Of a DNA stretch of 64,000 nucleotides, positions 8,529 through 17,109 are shown piece by piece. The first letter of the stretch is position 1. Each line of letters starts with the position of its first letter. A program made the translations under genes and the position numbers. The notes under the pieces are model-generated. The model saw only the letters and a program-made list of their open reading frames with translations. It did not search any database and was not told the origin of the DNA. The stretch covers positions 62,001 to 126,000 of the forward strand of contig JAJCZJ010000125.1 of the NCBI GenBank assembly GCA_029262455.1, in the 5' to 3' direction. This DNA is from Deltaproteobacteria bacterium (GTDB taxonomy: Bacteria; Desulfobacterota; Binatia; HRBIN30; CADEER01).

Positions 8529-9686
8529 GGACAGCGTCTCGATGACGTAGTCTTGTTCGGCATCCGTCAAGGACGGGTGTAACGGCAAGGAAAAGATCTG
8601 CTCGGAAGCCCGCGTTGCCACCGGCAGTTCGCGCGAGAGATCGCCCATCAGGTTGCGGTAGTACGTCAACCGATGCACCGCCAAGAAGTGGAGCCCGACA
8701 CCGACACCACTCTCGATCAGACGAACCATGACCTCCTCGCGTGTCGTATCCGGCTTTGCAACCCGCACCACATACAAATGATGCGCATGCTTGATCGGGT
8801 AGCTCACGCGGCCGAGCGCTTCGATCCCGGGCAAACCTCGCAGCGCTTCGTCATAGCGCGCAGCCAGTGCGGCCCGACGTTCGATAAAGACGTCTAACTT
8901 TTGCAATTGATGCAGGCCCAAGGCGGCTTGCATGTCGGTCATGTTGTATTTGAAGCCCGGCGAGACAACGTCGTAATGCGGCAGTTGGGTCGTGCCGTAG
9001 GCACCCCAGGCGTCGCGTTCGACGCCGTGGAACCGACTGAGACGAAGTCGCCGACTCAACTCCTCATCCGCGGTCACGATCATCCCGCCTTCGGCGGTGG
9101 TGATGTTCTTGATCGGGTGAAAGCTGAAGACCGCGGCGTCCGAGTCCGACCCAATCGGCTTGCCGCGCAGCTCGCTGCCGAGCGCATGCGCGGCATCTTC
9201 GATGATGCGAACATCTCGACCGGCACAACACTTTCGCAACGCGTCCACGTCGACTGCTTGGCCGGCGAAATGCACCGGCACAATCGCGACAGTCCGATTG
9301 GTCAGCCGCCTCGCAACATCGTCGAGGTCGAGATTGAGCGTCTCGGGGTCGACATCGGCCAGGACAGGACGACCGCCCGCCAACACGATGGCATTGACCG
9401 TCGCCGGCCACGTCATGGTTGTCGTAATCACTTCATCGCCGGGATGGCGGCAGACCTCCGACATCAGGAGATGCAAACCAGCGGTCGCCGAAGAAACGGC
9501 CACTGCGTGGGGCGCTCTCACATAGTCCGCCACCTCGCGTTCGAAACGCTGGCAGCGCGGTCCGCTGGTGATCCAGCCCGAGCGCAGGCATTCAACTACT
9601 TCGCCGATTTCTTCTTCCCCGATCGAGGGTTTCGAAAACGGAATCTGAATGGGCGGGGCCTGGATCGCAGGTTTGGCCAGGTGCAT
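8514..9686 (-). CDS. arnB: UDP-4-amino-4-deoxy-L-arabinose aminotransferase (ArnB, DegT/DnrJ family)
   Basis: This 390-residue PLP enzyme matches ArnB throughout: GWITSGP near residue 38, AVSSATAGLH, IIEDAAHALG, the PLP-lysine block FSFHPIKNITTAEGG with Lys193, SPGFKYNMTD and GVGLHFLAVH. It should transaminate UDP-4-keto-arabinose to UDP-Ara4N, the step between the two ArnA activities. It is the only arn gene on the minus strand, ending inside the arnT 3' end. A clear AAGGAG lies 6 bases before the ATG, inside the end of the upstream porin gene, 10 bases away, so it is probably co-transcribed with that porin and not with the rest of the arn genes. Confidence 0.93.
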   Translation of the reverse strand: MHLAKPAIQAPPIQIPFSKPSIGEEEIGEVVECLRSGWITSGPRCQRFEREVADYVRAPHAVAVSSATAGLHLLMSEVCRHPGDEVITTTMTWPATVNAIVLAGGRPVLADVDPETLNLDLDDVARRLTNRTVAIVPVHFAGQAVDVDALRKCCAGRDVRIIEDAAHALGSELRGKPIGSDSDAAVFSFHPIKNITTAEGGMIVTADEELSRRLRLSRFHGVERDAWGAYGTTQLPHYDVVSPGFKYNMTDMQAALGLHQLQKLDVFIERRAALAARYDEALRGLPGIEALGRVSYPIKHAHHLYVVRVAKPDTTREEVMVRLIESGVGVGLHFLAVHRLTYYRNLMGDLSRELPVATRASEQIFSLPLHPSLTDAEQDYVIETLSSVMS

Positions 9687-9696
9687 CGCAACTCCT

Positions 9697-10737
9697 TCAG
9701 AACAATGTTGAAAACGAGGAAAAGAAGCCTTCGGAGGTACTGCTCGCTACGTCGCTCACGATCCGGTACTCCATCTTCACGACCACGAACGAAAACGGCT
9801 TGAAGACGCCGCCCAGCGTGAACAGGTCGACCGGCGGATCGTCCGAAGCGGGGTCGAAGTGCTCGTAACGACCGACGAGGTGAAAGCGCCGCCCGACGTC
9901 GACCACGCCTTGTGCATAACCGCCCCACTGCGAAGTTCTCCCCTCACGACCTTCCTCATAGAGAAGCTCGCAAAGAGCTTCACCGCGTTCGCCGCGCCAA
10001 AAAAAATGCAAGCCCGAAAGTTGCGACCAGCGAGTTCCCAGCTTCGTAAGCTCGTAAGTACCGCCGACCTTCCAGTTGGCCTCCGAGCCGTACTCCAACT
10101 GCAATCCGGCCGTGTAGTCCGCCGGCACGAGCTCCGGATCATTTTCGAGCGGTGCGAAGAACTGGGTAAAGATCGCGTAACCGAGAGTTTCCCCGAGCGC
10201 GGGCACAGCGCCTTTGGCCATCAAGCCGCTGGTCGTGGCCTGGAACAAGCTTTCCTCGATCACCAGCGGCGCCTCGGTCGTCCAAGTCAGCGGCGGCGCC
10301 AGGATCAGGTTCCAATAGCCAACTGGTGTCAAGAAGGTCCCTGCGCGAATTCGCGGCCCGCTCGGCAGCGCCACCTCAGCGAACAGACGGCGCGCGTCGA
10401 CAGCCAGGTTCTGGGAGCCGCTGCTGATCTCGTCCGCGGTAAAGACATCTTTGACCTGCAACTCGCCTACCGCGTGCAACCAAGAGTTCACCTCGTAGAT
10501 CAGGAAGACGTTAACGCCGTCTACCGCGAATTCGACGGTTTCGTTGGTCGTCTCGATCTTCACATTGGTGAAGCCGCCGACCGTTGCGCCGGTGGACCCC
10601 AGGCGCAAGCCGCGGCCCGGACGATAGGTGAAACACGGGTCGGGGTCCGGCCCGTTTTCAATCGCCACAACCCCACTGGCAGCGGCAAGTCCCCAAACCA
10701 ACAACCAGCGCAGGACCCTCACGAAAAGAGGCCGCAA
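9697..10737 (-). CDS. Porin-like outer-membrane beta-barrel protein (paralogue A)
   Basis: About 346 residues with an N-terminal signal peptide (VLRWLLVWGLAAASGVVA), alternating amphipathic strands and a C-terminal Phe, as expected for an outer-membrane barrel. It shares long stretches with the gene at 11389-12513, including YRPGRGLR, GGFTN and the near-identical GYWNLILAPPLTWTTEAPL. The start is uncertain: a TTG at 10737 or a GTG at 10722 both lack a good ribosome-binding site. Substrate is unknown. Clustering with a second copy and a PstS-like periplasmic protein suggests anion or phosphate-related uptake, which is inference. It sits 10 bases upstream of arnB. Confidence 0.82.
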   Translation of the reverse strand: MRPLFVRVLRWLLVWGLAAASGVVAIENGPDPDPCFTYRPGRGLRLGSTGATVGGFTNVKIETTNETVEFAVDGVNVFLIYEVNSWLHAVGELQVKDVFTADEISSGSQNLAVDARRLFAEVALPSGPRIRAGTFLTPVGYWNLILAPPLTWTTEAPLVIEESLFQATTSGLMAKGAVPALGETLGYAIFTQFFAPLENDPELVPADYTAGLQLEYGSEANWKVGGTYELTKLGTRWSQLSGLHFFWRGERGEALCELLYEEGREGRTSQWGGYAQGVVDVGRRFHLVGRYEHFDPASDDPPVDLFTLGGVFKPFSFVVVKMEYRIVSDVASSTSEGFFSSFSTLF

Positions 10738-10952
10738 AATTGTCGCCGGTATTGAATCGGGGGCAGCACTCCCTCAAACAAGCAGACACCGTGCCAGCCA
10801 AACCGACGACACCGACGGAGCCCCGCGTCGAGAATCCAGGTAAAGACGCTCGAACCACGCCACAACTGGCAGGACAACTTGCGCCGCCGACCGCAAGAGG
10901 TTGCAGGCTCCCCGTGAAATTGTCGGGACGGATTGTCGGAACGGAACTCCCG

Positions 10953-11387
10953 TCAGCGGAGGGTCAAGATGACGACGACCGAGTCGCCGGGCTCAGCTTT
11001 CGTGGTGTAGCCGATCGCGTTCTTCTTGGACGCGACATAGCGCAACACAGCTTCATCCGAGGCCAAGGTCGCCGGTGGAAACTCACCGGCCTCGAAGTAG
11101 CGCTGGTTCCAGTATGAAGCCAGCCGGCGACTCCCCTGGCCGAGCAGTCGTTTGGAAAAGAGCTCGCGCGCCTGACTTCCGGCCTCTCGATTAATCGGTA
11201 TCACCGGCGTGCCATCTTCCCAAAAGAGTCGCTGCCTGAGAAAGATCGCGCGCAGGGTCGCTTTGGAGATGTCCGCCGCACGCGACGGATGGGCGACGAC
11301 AAAGACGGGAGGATTTTCCTCCGCCAACATCGGCAAGGCGAGCCAACAAACCAGCGCCCCGCCGGCAAACAGTGATCGCCGCCACAT
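10953..11387 (-). CDS. Small PstS-like periplasmic substrate-binding protein
   Basis: 144 residues with a signal peptide (WRRSLFAGGALVCWLALPML) and a single PBP-like lobe. The mature part begins PVFVVAHPSRAADISKATLRAIFLR and contains INREAGSQARELF and NAIGYT, features of the short phosphate-binding-protein-like family often found beside porins. No ABC permease or ATPase is nearby, so transport by a Pst-type complex is not shown. The ATG at 11387 lies 2 bases beyond the TGA of the upstream porin paralogue, so translation is probably coupled. An in-frame start 36 bases further upstream (11423) would overlap the porin and add a non-signal extension, so it was not chosen. Confidence 0.8.
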   Translation of the reverse strand: MWRRSLFAGGALVCWLALPMLAEENPPVFVVAHPSRAADISKATLRAIFLRQRLFWEDGTPVIPINREAGSQARELFSKRLLGQGSRRLASYWNQRYFEAGEFPPATLASDEAVLRYVASKKNAIGYTTKAEPGDSVVVILTLR

Positions 11388-11388
11388 A

Positions 11389-12513
11389 TCAAAAGAACGT
11401 CGTGAACGAGAAGAAGAACCCATCGAGGTCCTCGCCCGTCAGGCCGCGGTCACCAAACCTGTACTCCGCCTTGAGGGCCATGAAAGGCAGCGGCCGGTAG
11501 ACTCCTCCGAAAGTAAACGTGTGCACCGAGTTCTGGTTGGACGGCGGCGCCAAGTGCTCGTACCGAGCAACCAGGCTAAACGGTTCGACGACCTCGACGA
11601 CGCCCTGCAGATAACCACCCCACTGCACGCCCTCGAGGTGAATGTCCTCGACATACGCCTCGACTTGACTAGCGAAACGACCCTGCTGCCAGACACCGTG
11701 CACGGCGCCGAGATGAGACCAGACGTTGTCGGTCTCGGCCGACTGAAAACTCGCTCCCACCGACCACGACGGCCCTCGATCGTAGGTGAGCCTCAGCCCC
11801 CCGGCATGATCAGCCGGCTTGAGATCCGGGTCACTCTCCAGAGGATCCAAGAAGTGACCAAACACTGCGTACCCGACTCGACCACCGAGAGCTCCGACCG
11901 TCCCATGCACCATCGCCCCGGTGGTCGTTTGTTCGAAAAAAGTCTCTTCGGCGATGAGCGGAGCCTCGGTCGTCCAGGTCAAAGGCGGCGCGAGGATCAG
12001 ATTCCAATAGCCGATCGGCGTGAGGAACGTGCCGACGCGAACGCGCACTTCATCCGACACAGTAAGGTCGGCGAACAGGCGCCGTACATCAAACGCGAAG
12101 TCATGAACGCCGGAGCGATCGCGGTCCCAGGCTACGACATCCTTGAGCTGCAGATCCGCAACACCGCGCAGCCTCTCGAAATAGTCGAAGATCAGGAAGA
12201 AGTTCAGCAGATCGAGCGTCAGCTCCTCGCCCGACTCGTCCGTGCTCTCCAACTTGAGATTGGTGAAACCACCCAACACCAGCCCAAGCGATTCGTGCCG
12301 CAGCCCACGGCCCGGCCGATAACTAAGGTCGCCACGCGAGAAGATAGGAACTTCGCCGAGAGCGGCCGAGTCCGCCGCGGGCTCATCCTGCGCAGCCGCC
12401 GGCGCGAACCCGCCGAGAAACAGACAGGTGGCCACTGCCGCGACCCAACGTCGGACAAGCCGTCGGCCAGCCCCGCAATCGCGTGCGTCGATGTTCCTGA
12501 AAGTGGGTCGCAT
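11389..12513 (-). CDS. Porin-like outer-membrane beta-barrel protein (paralogue B)
   Basis: 374 residues from the ATG at 12513, with a basic N-region, a hydrophobic core (WVAAVATCLFLGGFAPAAAQ) and a mature barrel of amphipathic strands ending in FTTFF, a typical terminal-aromatic OMP ending. It is clearly related to the protein at 9697-10737: both have GTFLTP(V/I)GYWNLILAPPLTW, an EDxxxx(F/G)xQWGGYxQGVV-like strand and a closing FGG/LGG(V)YRP-type strand. The frame is open 120 bases upstream, but the signal peptide fixes the likely start here. It is probably first in an operon with the PstS-like gene, followed after 215 bases by paralogue A and arnB. Substrate unknown. Confidence 0.82.
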   Translation of the reverse strand: MRPTFRNIDARDCGAGRRLVRRWVAAVATCLFLGGFAPAAAQDEPAADSAALGEVPIFSRGDLSYRPGRGLRHESLGLVLGGFTNLKLESTDESGEELTLDLLNFFLIFDYFERLRGVADLQLKDVVAWDRDRSGVHDFAFDVRRLFADLTVSDEVRVRVGTFLTPIGYWNLILAPPLTWTTEAPLIAEETFFEQTTTGAMVHGTVGALGGRVGYAVFGHFLDPLESDPDLKPADHAGGLRLTYDRGPSWSVGASFQSAETDNVWSHLGAVHGVWQQGRFASQVEAYVEDIHLEGVQWGGYLQGVVEVVEPFSLVARYEHLAPPSNQNSVHTFTFGGVYRPLPFMALKAEYRFGDRGLTGEDLDGFFFSFTTFF

Positions 12514-12790
12514 AGAGTCGCGCTCGGGGAAAACCAATAGCAGCGACTTCGGAATTGACCAAGGAGTCGCGCAGCGAGCAAGCACCCCGGAAATCACCCG
12601 CGAGCGAGGAGTAAGTATCAGAGATCCCGCCAAGAAGCGTGCCGACCTCTCCTCGAGGTGTCACCACGGCAACTCTTTGACATCGTTCCGTTATACCTGC
12701 TCTGGCTGCCGCCGAATTGAATGAACAACTGCGCCGGGTACCCCTGCTCTGTCTGCCGTGAACCGGAGAAGTCGTCTAGCGCAACTGGTT

Positions 12791-13723
12791 CTAGGCAGAC
12801 CTTGGGACCTCTAGCTTCACTCCGGTCTCTTGTTCGGACACCTTCCACAGTGTCTCGATTGCTTTCGATAGGCCTATTCGGCGCAAGATCGGGCGGCGCA
12901 CGGCGGCGCCGTTGTTGACGAAGCGCGGCGCGTAGAACTCGCCGCCCTTTGCAGCTGGATCGGTCGCCGCTCGCAGTTGCGGCTGCGCGCCTTCTCGAGG
13001 ACTCATCCCGGTCGCCCCCGCCATCCCGTGAAAGAATCGCTGCGTAAGACCACCTCCAGACGCTTCTACGCTGCGCGCCTGCAACTCGGTGTCGGTGAGC
13101 CCCGGGTGTGCCACCAAACTTGCTGCCCGCACGCCAGCCGCCTCGAAGAGACGCTGCAAGCCGATGCCAAAGTGGAAGTTCGCGAGCTTCGACTGCCCGT
13201 AGGCCTTCCACGGACCGTAGTTCCCGCGCAGATGGGGATTCTTCGGGTCCACCGCGAATCCGATATGGTGCGCTGTGCTAGTCACCGTCACGACACGCGC
13301 CGACTCGGCGAACAACAACGCCGGCATCAATGCCGCGGTGAAGACGTAGTGCCCGAGGTGGTTGGTGCCGAACTGCATCTCAAAGCCATCGGCGGTCTGC
13401 TGTTCGGGCGTCGCCATCACGCCGGCGTTGTTGACCAAGATGTCAACCTTGTCATGCCCGGCGAGAATCTGCTCCGCGGCTTTGCGAACCGACTCCAACG
13501 ACCCCAAATCGAGCGCGACGATCTCGAGCGACGCGGCCGGATTGCCGGCGCGGATATCAGCCTCAGCGGCGGCGGCCTTCTGCTGATTCCGTGCCGCCAT
13601 GACGACGTGAGCACCTGCCCCCGCGAGAGCACGTGCGGTCTCGAGACCCAGGCCACCGTTCGCGCCGGTCACAACTGCCACGCGGCCCGTCTGATCGGGG
13701 ATATCGGAATTCGTCCAAGCCAT
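12791..13723 (-). CDS. Short-chain dehydrogenase/reductase (retinol-dehydrogenase-like)
   Basis: 310 residues with the classical SDR cofactor motif TGANGGLG (19-26), NNAG (about 98-101), catalytic Ser149 and the Y175-x3-K179 pair in YGQSKLANF. It should be an NAD(P)-dependent oxidoreductase; the length and NxxHLGHYVFT segment match the retinol dehydrogenase/WW-domain oxidoreductase-like subgroup common in bacteria, where substrates are mostly unknown. The ATG at 13723 is chosen because GAGAGGAGT precedes it by 6 bases; an upstream in-frame ATG gives a Cys/His-containing extension with no ribosome-binding site. It is transcribed divergently from the chromate transporter. Confidence 0.88.
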   Translation of the reverse strand: MAWTNSDIPDQTGRVAVVTGANGGLGLETARALAGAGAHVVMAARNQQKAAAAEADIRAGNPAASLEIVALDLGSLESVRKAAEQILAGHDKVDILVNNAGVMATPEQQTADGFEMQFGTNHLGHYVFTAALMPALLFAESARVVTVTSTAHHIGFAVDPKNPHLRGNYGPWKAYGQSKLANFHFGIGLQRLFEAAGVRAASLVAHPGLTDTELQARSVEASGGGLTQRFFHGMAGATGMSPREGAQPQLRAATDPAAKGGEFYAPRFVNNGAAVRRPILRRIGLSKAIETLWKVSEQETGVKLEVPRSA

Positions 13724-13909
13724 CGGTGACTCCTCTCGGTGCGAACAGATACACTGAAACAAACGACCGATTGCAAGCCCGGGCGGTTCGGTTGGCAGTC
13801 GGCCTCTCGATCGGGGGCTTTGCTACCCCTACAAGAAGTATCCGGCAGAGGATCGCACGGCGCTCCGTGGCTTCGGCGGCGCGCGGTTGTTATGACAAGG
13901 GGCTTCCCC

Positions 13910-15289
13910 ATGAATACGACGCATGAGGGCCGATCCAGCCCAACGAACACTCATTCGGCCGGTCCTTCGTTCGCCGAAGCGCTGCGGGTCTGGCTGAGGG
14001 TCGCGGCGCTCAGCTTTGGTGGTCCGGCCGGCCAGATCGCTGTCATGCATCGTATCCTGGTCGACGAAAAGCGCTGGGTCACCGAAGAAAGGTTTCTCCA
14101 CGCTCTCAACTACTGCATGCTGCTGCCCGGCCCTGAGGCACAGCAGCTGGCGACCTACATTGGATGGCTACTGCACGGCGGCGCCGGGGGACTCGCCGCG
14201 GGCATTCTGTTCATCATTCCGGGATTCGTCGCAATCCTGACTCTCTCCATCCTCTATGGAGCTTTCCACGGTAGTACGCTCGTAGCGGCCTTGTTCTTCG
14301 GCTTGAAGGCTTCGGTGCTCGCCATCGTCATCGAAGCGGTCTTACGAATCGGCAAGCGAGCATTGCGCAGCACTCCGATGGTCGCGATCGCCGGCGCTTC
14401 GTTCGCCGCGATCTTTTTTGTCCAGGTACCGTTCCCGGCAATCATCATCAGCGCTGCGGTCGTAGGAATCGCCATTCAGCACTGGCTACCGGAGGGTGCC
14501 AAGTACGAGGCAGACATCGATGAAGTCGCAGCCGCTGCCCACGACCAAGCCAAGCATCGAGACTTTTCTCAAACGACACTGCGGCGCGCGCTGCGCATCA
14601 CTGCCGTTTGCGTGCTGCTGTGGGTCACGCCGATCGCAATCTTGGCAGGCCTATTGGGCGCGGAGCATGTCTTCGTGCGTGAGGGGATCTTCTTCGCCAA
14701 AGCCGCCGTCGTAACCTTCGGCGGAGCCTACGCCGTCCTGGCCTACGTCGCGCAGATGGCGGTCGAGGTGTACGGCTGGTTGATGCCCGGCGAAATGCTC
14801 GATGGGCTCGGGATGGCCGAGACAACGCCGGGGCCGCTGGTCATGGTCGTCCAATTCGTCGGCTTCATGGCGGCATATCGCAACCCGGCACCATTCTCCC
14901 CAATCGGAGCCGGGGTCATCGGGTCGCTGGTCACTGTGTGGGTGACTTTCGTTCCGTGCTTTTTCTTTATTTTCGTCGGGGCACCCCACATCGAACAATT
15001 GCGCGACAACAAGAGTCTGAGCTCGGCTCTTTCGGCGATCACCGCAGCTGTCGTCGGCGTCATCTTGAACCTTGCAGTATGGTTCGGACTCCATGTTTCG
15101 TTCGCGACCCTGGACATGCAGCAGTGGGGACCATTCCGCTTACTGGTACCTCAACTGGCCAGCGCAAACTTGGGATCGATCCTGATTACCGCCGCGGCAT
15201 GCGTCGCCCTTTTTCGTCTAAAATGGGGGATGCTGCCGACCCTCACTGCATCGACGCTGGCTGGAGTTCTCTGGTCGATTGCTTTGTAA
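13910..15289 (+). CDS. chrA: Chromate transporter, ChrA (CHR) family
   Basis: 459 residues with two homologous CHR halves. The first has LSFGGPAGQIAVMH and LPGPEAQQLATYIGW; the second has VTFGGAYAVLAYVAQ and ETTPGPLVMVVQFVG. About ten hydrophobic helices are predicted by eye. Family members export chromate from the cytoplasm, though anion specificity cannot be read from the sequence. The ATG at 13910 is preceded by AAGGGG at about 8 bases; an alternative ATG lies at 13892. The frame is open further upstream, but that part has no family similarity. Confidence 0.92.
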   Translation: MNTTHEGRSSPTNTHSAGPSFAEALRVWLRVAALSFGGPAGQIAVMHRILVDEKRWVTEERFLHALNYCMLLPGPEAQQLATYIGWLLHGGAGGLAAGILFIIPGFVAILTLSILYGAFHGSTLVAALFFGLKASVLAIVIEAVLRIGKRALRSTPMVAIAGASFAAIFFVQVPFPAIIISAAVVGIAIQHWLPEGAKYEADIDEVAAAAHDQAKHRDFSQTTLRRALRITAVCVLLWVTPIAILAGLLGAEHVFVREGIFFAKAAVVTFGGAYAVLAYVAQMAVEVYGWLMPGEMLDGLGMAETTPGPLVMVVQFVGFMAAYRNPAPFSPIGAGVIGSLVTVWVTFVPCFFFIFVGAPHIEQLRDNKSLSSALSAITAAVVGVILNLAVWFGLHVSFATLDMQQWGPFRLLVPQLASANLGSILITAAACVALFRLKWGMLPTLTASTLAGVLWSIAL

Positions 15290-15354
15290 TCGCTGCGCCT
15301 TTTGCTTCACATCACCAGTAAGATACGATCAATTCTCGATTCGAGGAGACAAAC

Positions 15355-16437
15355 ATGAGCGGCGGAACGAAAGTCATCATCGGAGCCATCATCGCAGTCG
15401 TCGCGCTGTTCGCCTGGATTGCCATCGACCTGCGATCCGACCGGACCCATAACGATTTGCCTCAAACGGCCTCGAGCGGACGCCGCGTCGAGCCACGCAA
15501 CCAACCCGCTGCCGGATCCGAGCGGGTCCGCGGCGGTCGCCACGACAGCACCAACAACGATCATCCGGCGAGCGCGCCGCGGCCAATTCCCAAACAGCAA
15601 CGCGCAGAAACGCGCAGCGGCGCCTCTCGGGCTCCCGACCGAATCGCGAAAGCCGTTCGCAAACCCGATCCGGCGCCAAACCAACCGAACCAAGGCAATG
15701 AGGCCGCCGCCGCGGGTAACCAAAGGCAAAGAGGAAACACCGGTGGCTCCCTCGAACCGCAGCGCGGCGATCAGCATACCGGCAGCGAGTCTGGAAAACC
15801 CCCTTCCGCAGGAAGGGCAGACTCCGCAGAGCAAGCAAAAGATCAAGGCGCAGAAGCCCCTCCGCAGCGCTACGTCCCAGCCCCTGGCGATCTAAAGCCG
15901 TTCGCCGATCTCAGCAACAGCGAGCTCAGCAAACGAGAAATGGACGGGCTGGATCTCGAAGGTGCGGACTTCACCGATGCCAAACTCGCCCAGGCAACCC
16001 TGCGAGATTCAGATCTCGCAGGAGCAATCTTTCAGAATGCCGATCTGACGCGGGCCGATCTGCGCCGAGCGATCGTCACCACCGCCGACTTCAGCGGGGC
16101 GCAACTCAGCCAAGCGGACTTCCGCGGTTCCGACATGTCGGGAACCAATCTAAGCGACAGCAATCTCAATCGGTCCAACTTCGGCGGCGTCGCGTTCACA
16201 AACGCCGATCTGTCAGGAGCCGACCTACGGGACGCCGTTCTCTTCGGCACCGATTTCCGCGGTGCCAATCTCGAAGGTGCCGACTTCGAGAACGCAGACT
16301 TGCGCGAAGCCAATCTGGGCGACGCTGACCTCAACGGCGCGCTGAACCTCACCTGTGACCAGATCACCCAGGCCCGATTGTGGGAAGACTCGTTCCGACC
16401 AGAGGAGCTAGCCTGTGGCGGGGTGCTTCGTCAGTAA
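15355..16437 (+). CDS. Membrane-anchored pentapeptide-repeat protein
   Basis: 360 residues in three parts. An N-terminal helix (VIIGAIIAVVALFAWIAI, about 7-24) acts as signal anchor. A polar, Arg/Pro/Gly/Gln-rich low-complexity linker covers about 25-180. From about 199 to 335 there are around 25 pentapeptides of the A(D/N)Lxx type (for example GADFTDAKL, NADLTRADL, GANLEGADF), which should fold as a right-handed quadrilateral beta-helix. The last residues contain a Cys pair. An AGGAG lies about 8 bases before the ATG. The function is unknown; pentapeptide proteins range from gyrase mimics to scaffolds, and nothing here resolves this. The repeats are probably periplasmic given the N-terminal anchor. 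Confidence 0.85.
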   Translation: MSGGTKVIIGAIIAVVALFAWIAIDLRSDRTHNDLPQTASSGRRVEPRNQPAAGSERVRGGRHDSTNNDHPASAPRPIPKQQRAETRSGASRAPDRIAKAVRKPDPAPNQPNQGNEAAAAGNQRQRGNTGGSLEPQRGDQHTGSESGKPPSAGRADSAEQAKDQGAEAPPQRYVPAPGDLKPFADLSNSELSKREMDGLDLEGADFTDAKLAQATLRDSDLAGAIFQNADLTRADLRRAIVTTADFSGAQLSQADFRGSDMSGTNLSDSNLNRSNFGGVAFTNADLSGADLRDAVLFGTDFRGANLEGADFENADLREANLGDADLNGALNLTCDQITQARLWEDSFRPEELACGGVLRQ

Positions 16438-16449
16438 TACCAACCGGCG

Positions 16450-17109
16450 CTAGGCTCGGCAGCGCTCCGCCAAACAGCGAAGGCCTTCGCCCAAGCCGCC
16501 GGAGACCGAAGCGCTGGTCGGCCGCACGGCGGTCCACCAAGGCGGTCTCTCGCCATCATCCTCGAGGAGGATCAAGTGGCTCGCCGCTTCAGCGAACACT
16601 TCGGCGTACTCGCTCGGGCGAATATCGAAATCGAGAAATGCGACCCTCGGGTCCGGAGAGTAGCCTTCGACGGCCGGCTTCTCGCGAGCAAAGGCAAGCT
16701 TCGTCCGGGCTGGGTCCGGCACAGCACCGCCCCCCAACAGGCCACGCCCGGGACCGAGCAAAGCGGCCGGCACCGAGTCGGGTCGCCCACCGGCCAGGAG
16801 CAACGCGACATACGCTCCCACCCCGAGGCCGGCGATCGCCGCCGTGCCAATGTGCCGCAGGGCAGCATCCGCATCGCCGGCCAGCAACTCCGGCGTGTAC
16901 GCCCCTCCCCGCACCGGGCCAGAGCTTCCGTGGCCAGAGAAGTCGAGAGCAAACACTGGCCCGTCCCAGACAATCGCCGGGTCGCGACCATCGCCCCATG
17001 AATCACTGGTGGCGCCGAGCTCGTGCAGTAAAAGCAGCGGCAACCCGCTGGTCGCGCTATTGCGTTCGGTCAAGGCCAGCCGAACCCTTCCGTGCACCAA
17101 CTCGATCAT
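16450..17109 (-). CDS. Alpha/beta-hydrolase-fold protein lacking the nucleophile
   Basis: 219 residues with recognisable hydrolase-fold landmarks: LLLLHELGATSDSW (oxyanion region) and FALDFSGHGSSG after strand beta-4. The nucleophile elbow, normally G-x-S-x-G, reads Gly94-Leu-Gly96-Val-Gly98, so Ser is replaced by Gly. No convincing C-terminal catalytic His is visible and the protein is shorter than the usual 260-300 residues. It is therefore probably non-catalytic or decaying. Its ATG overlaps the stop of the intact hydrolase gene upstream (ATGA, 17106-17109), so the two are co-translated. A role as partner or regulator is only a guess. Confidence 0.78.
   Translation of the reverse strand: MIELVHGRVRLALTERNSATSGLPLLLLHELGATSDSWGDGRDPAIVWDGPVFALDFSGHGSSGPVRGGAYTPELLAGDADAALRHIGTAAIAGLGVGAYVALLLAGGRPDSVPAALLGPGRGLLGGGAVPDPARTKLAFAREKPAVEGYSPDPRVAFLDFDIRPSEYAEVFAEAASHLILLEDDGERPPWWTAVRPTSASVSGGLGEGLRCLAERCRA

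Noticed and set aside
11209-12540. Plus-strand ORF of 443 codons antisense to the porin gene
   Set aside because: GC-rich shadow frame: the product is Arg/Pro/His-rich with no domain, while the minus strand encodes a signal peptide and barrel homologous to its neighbour.
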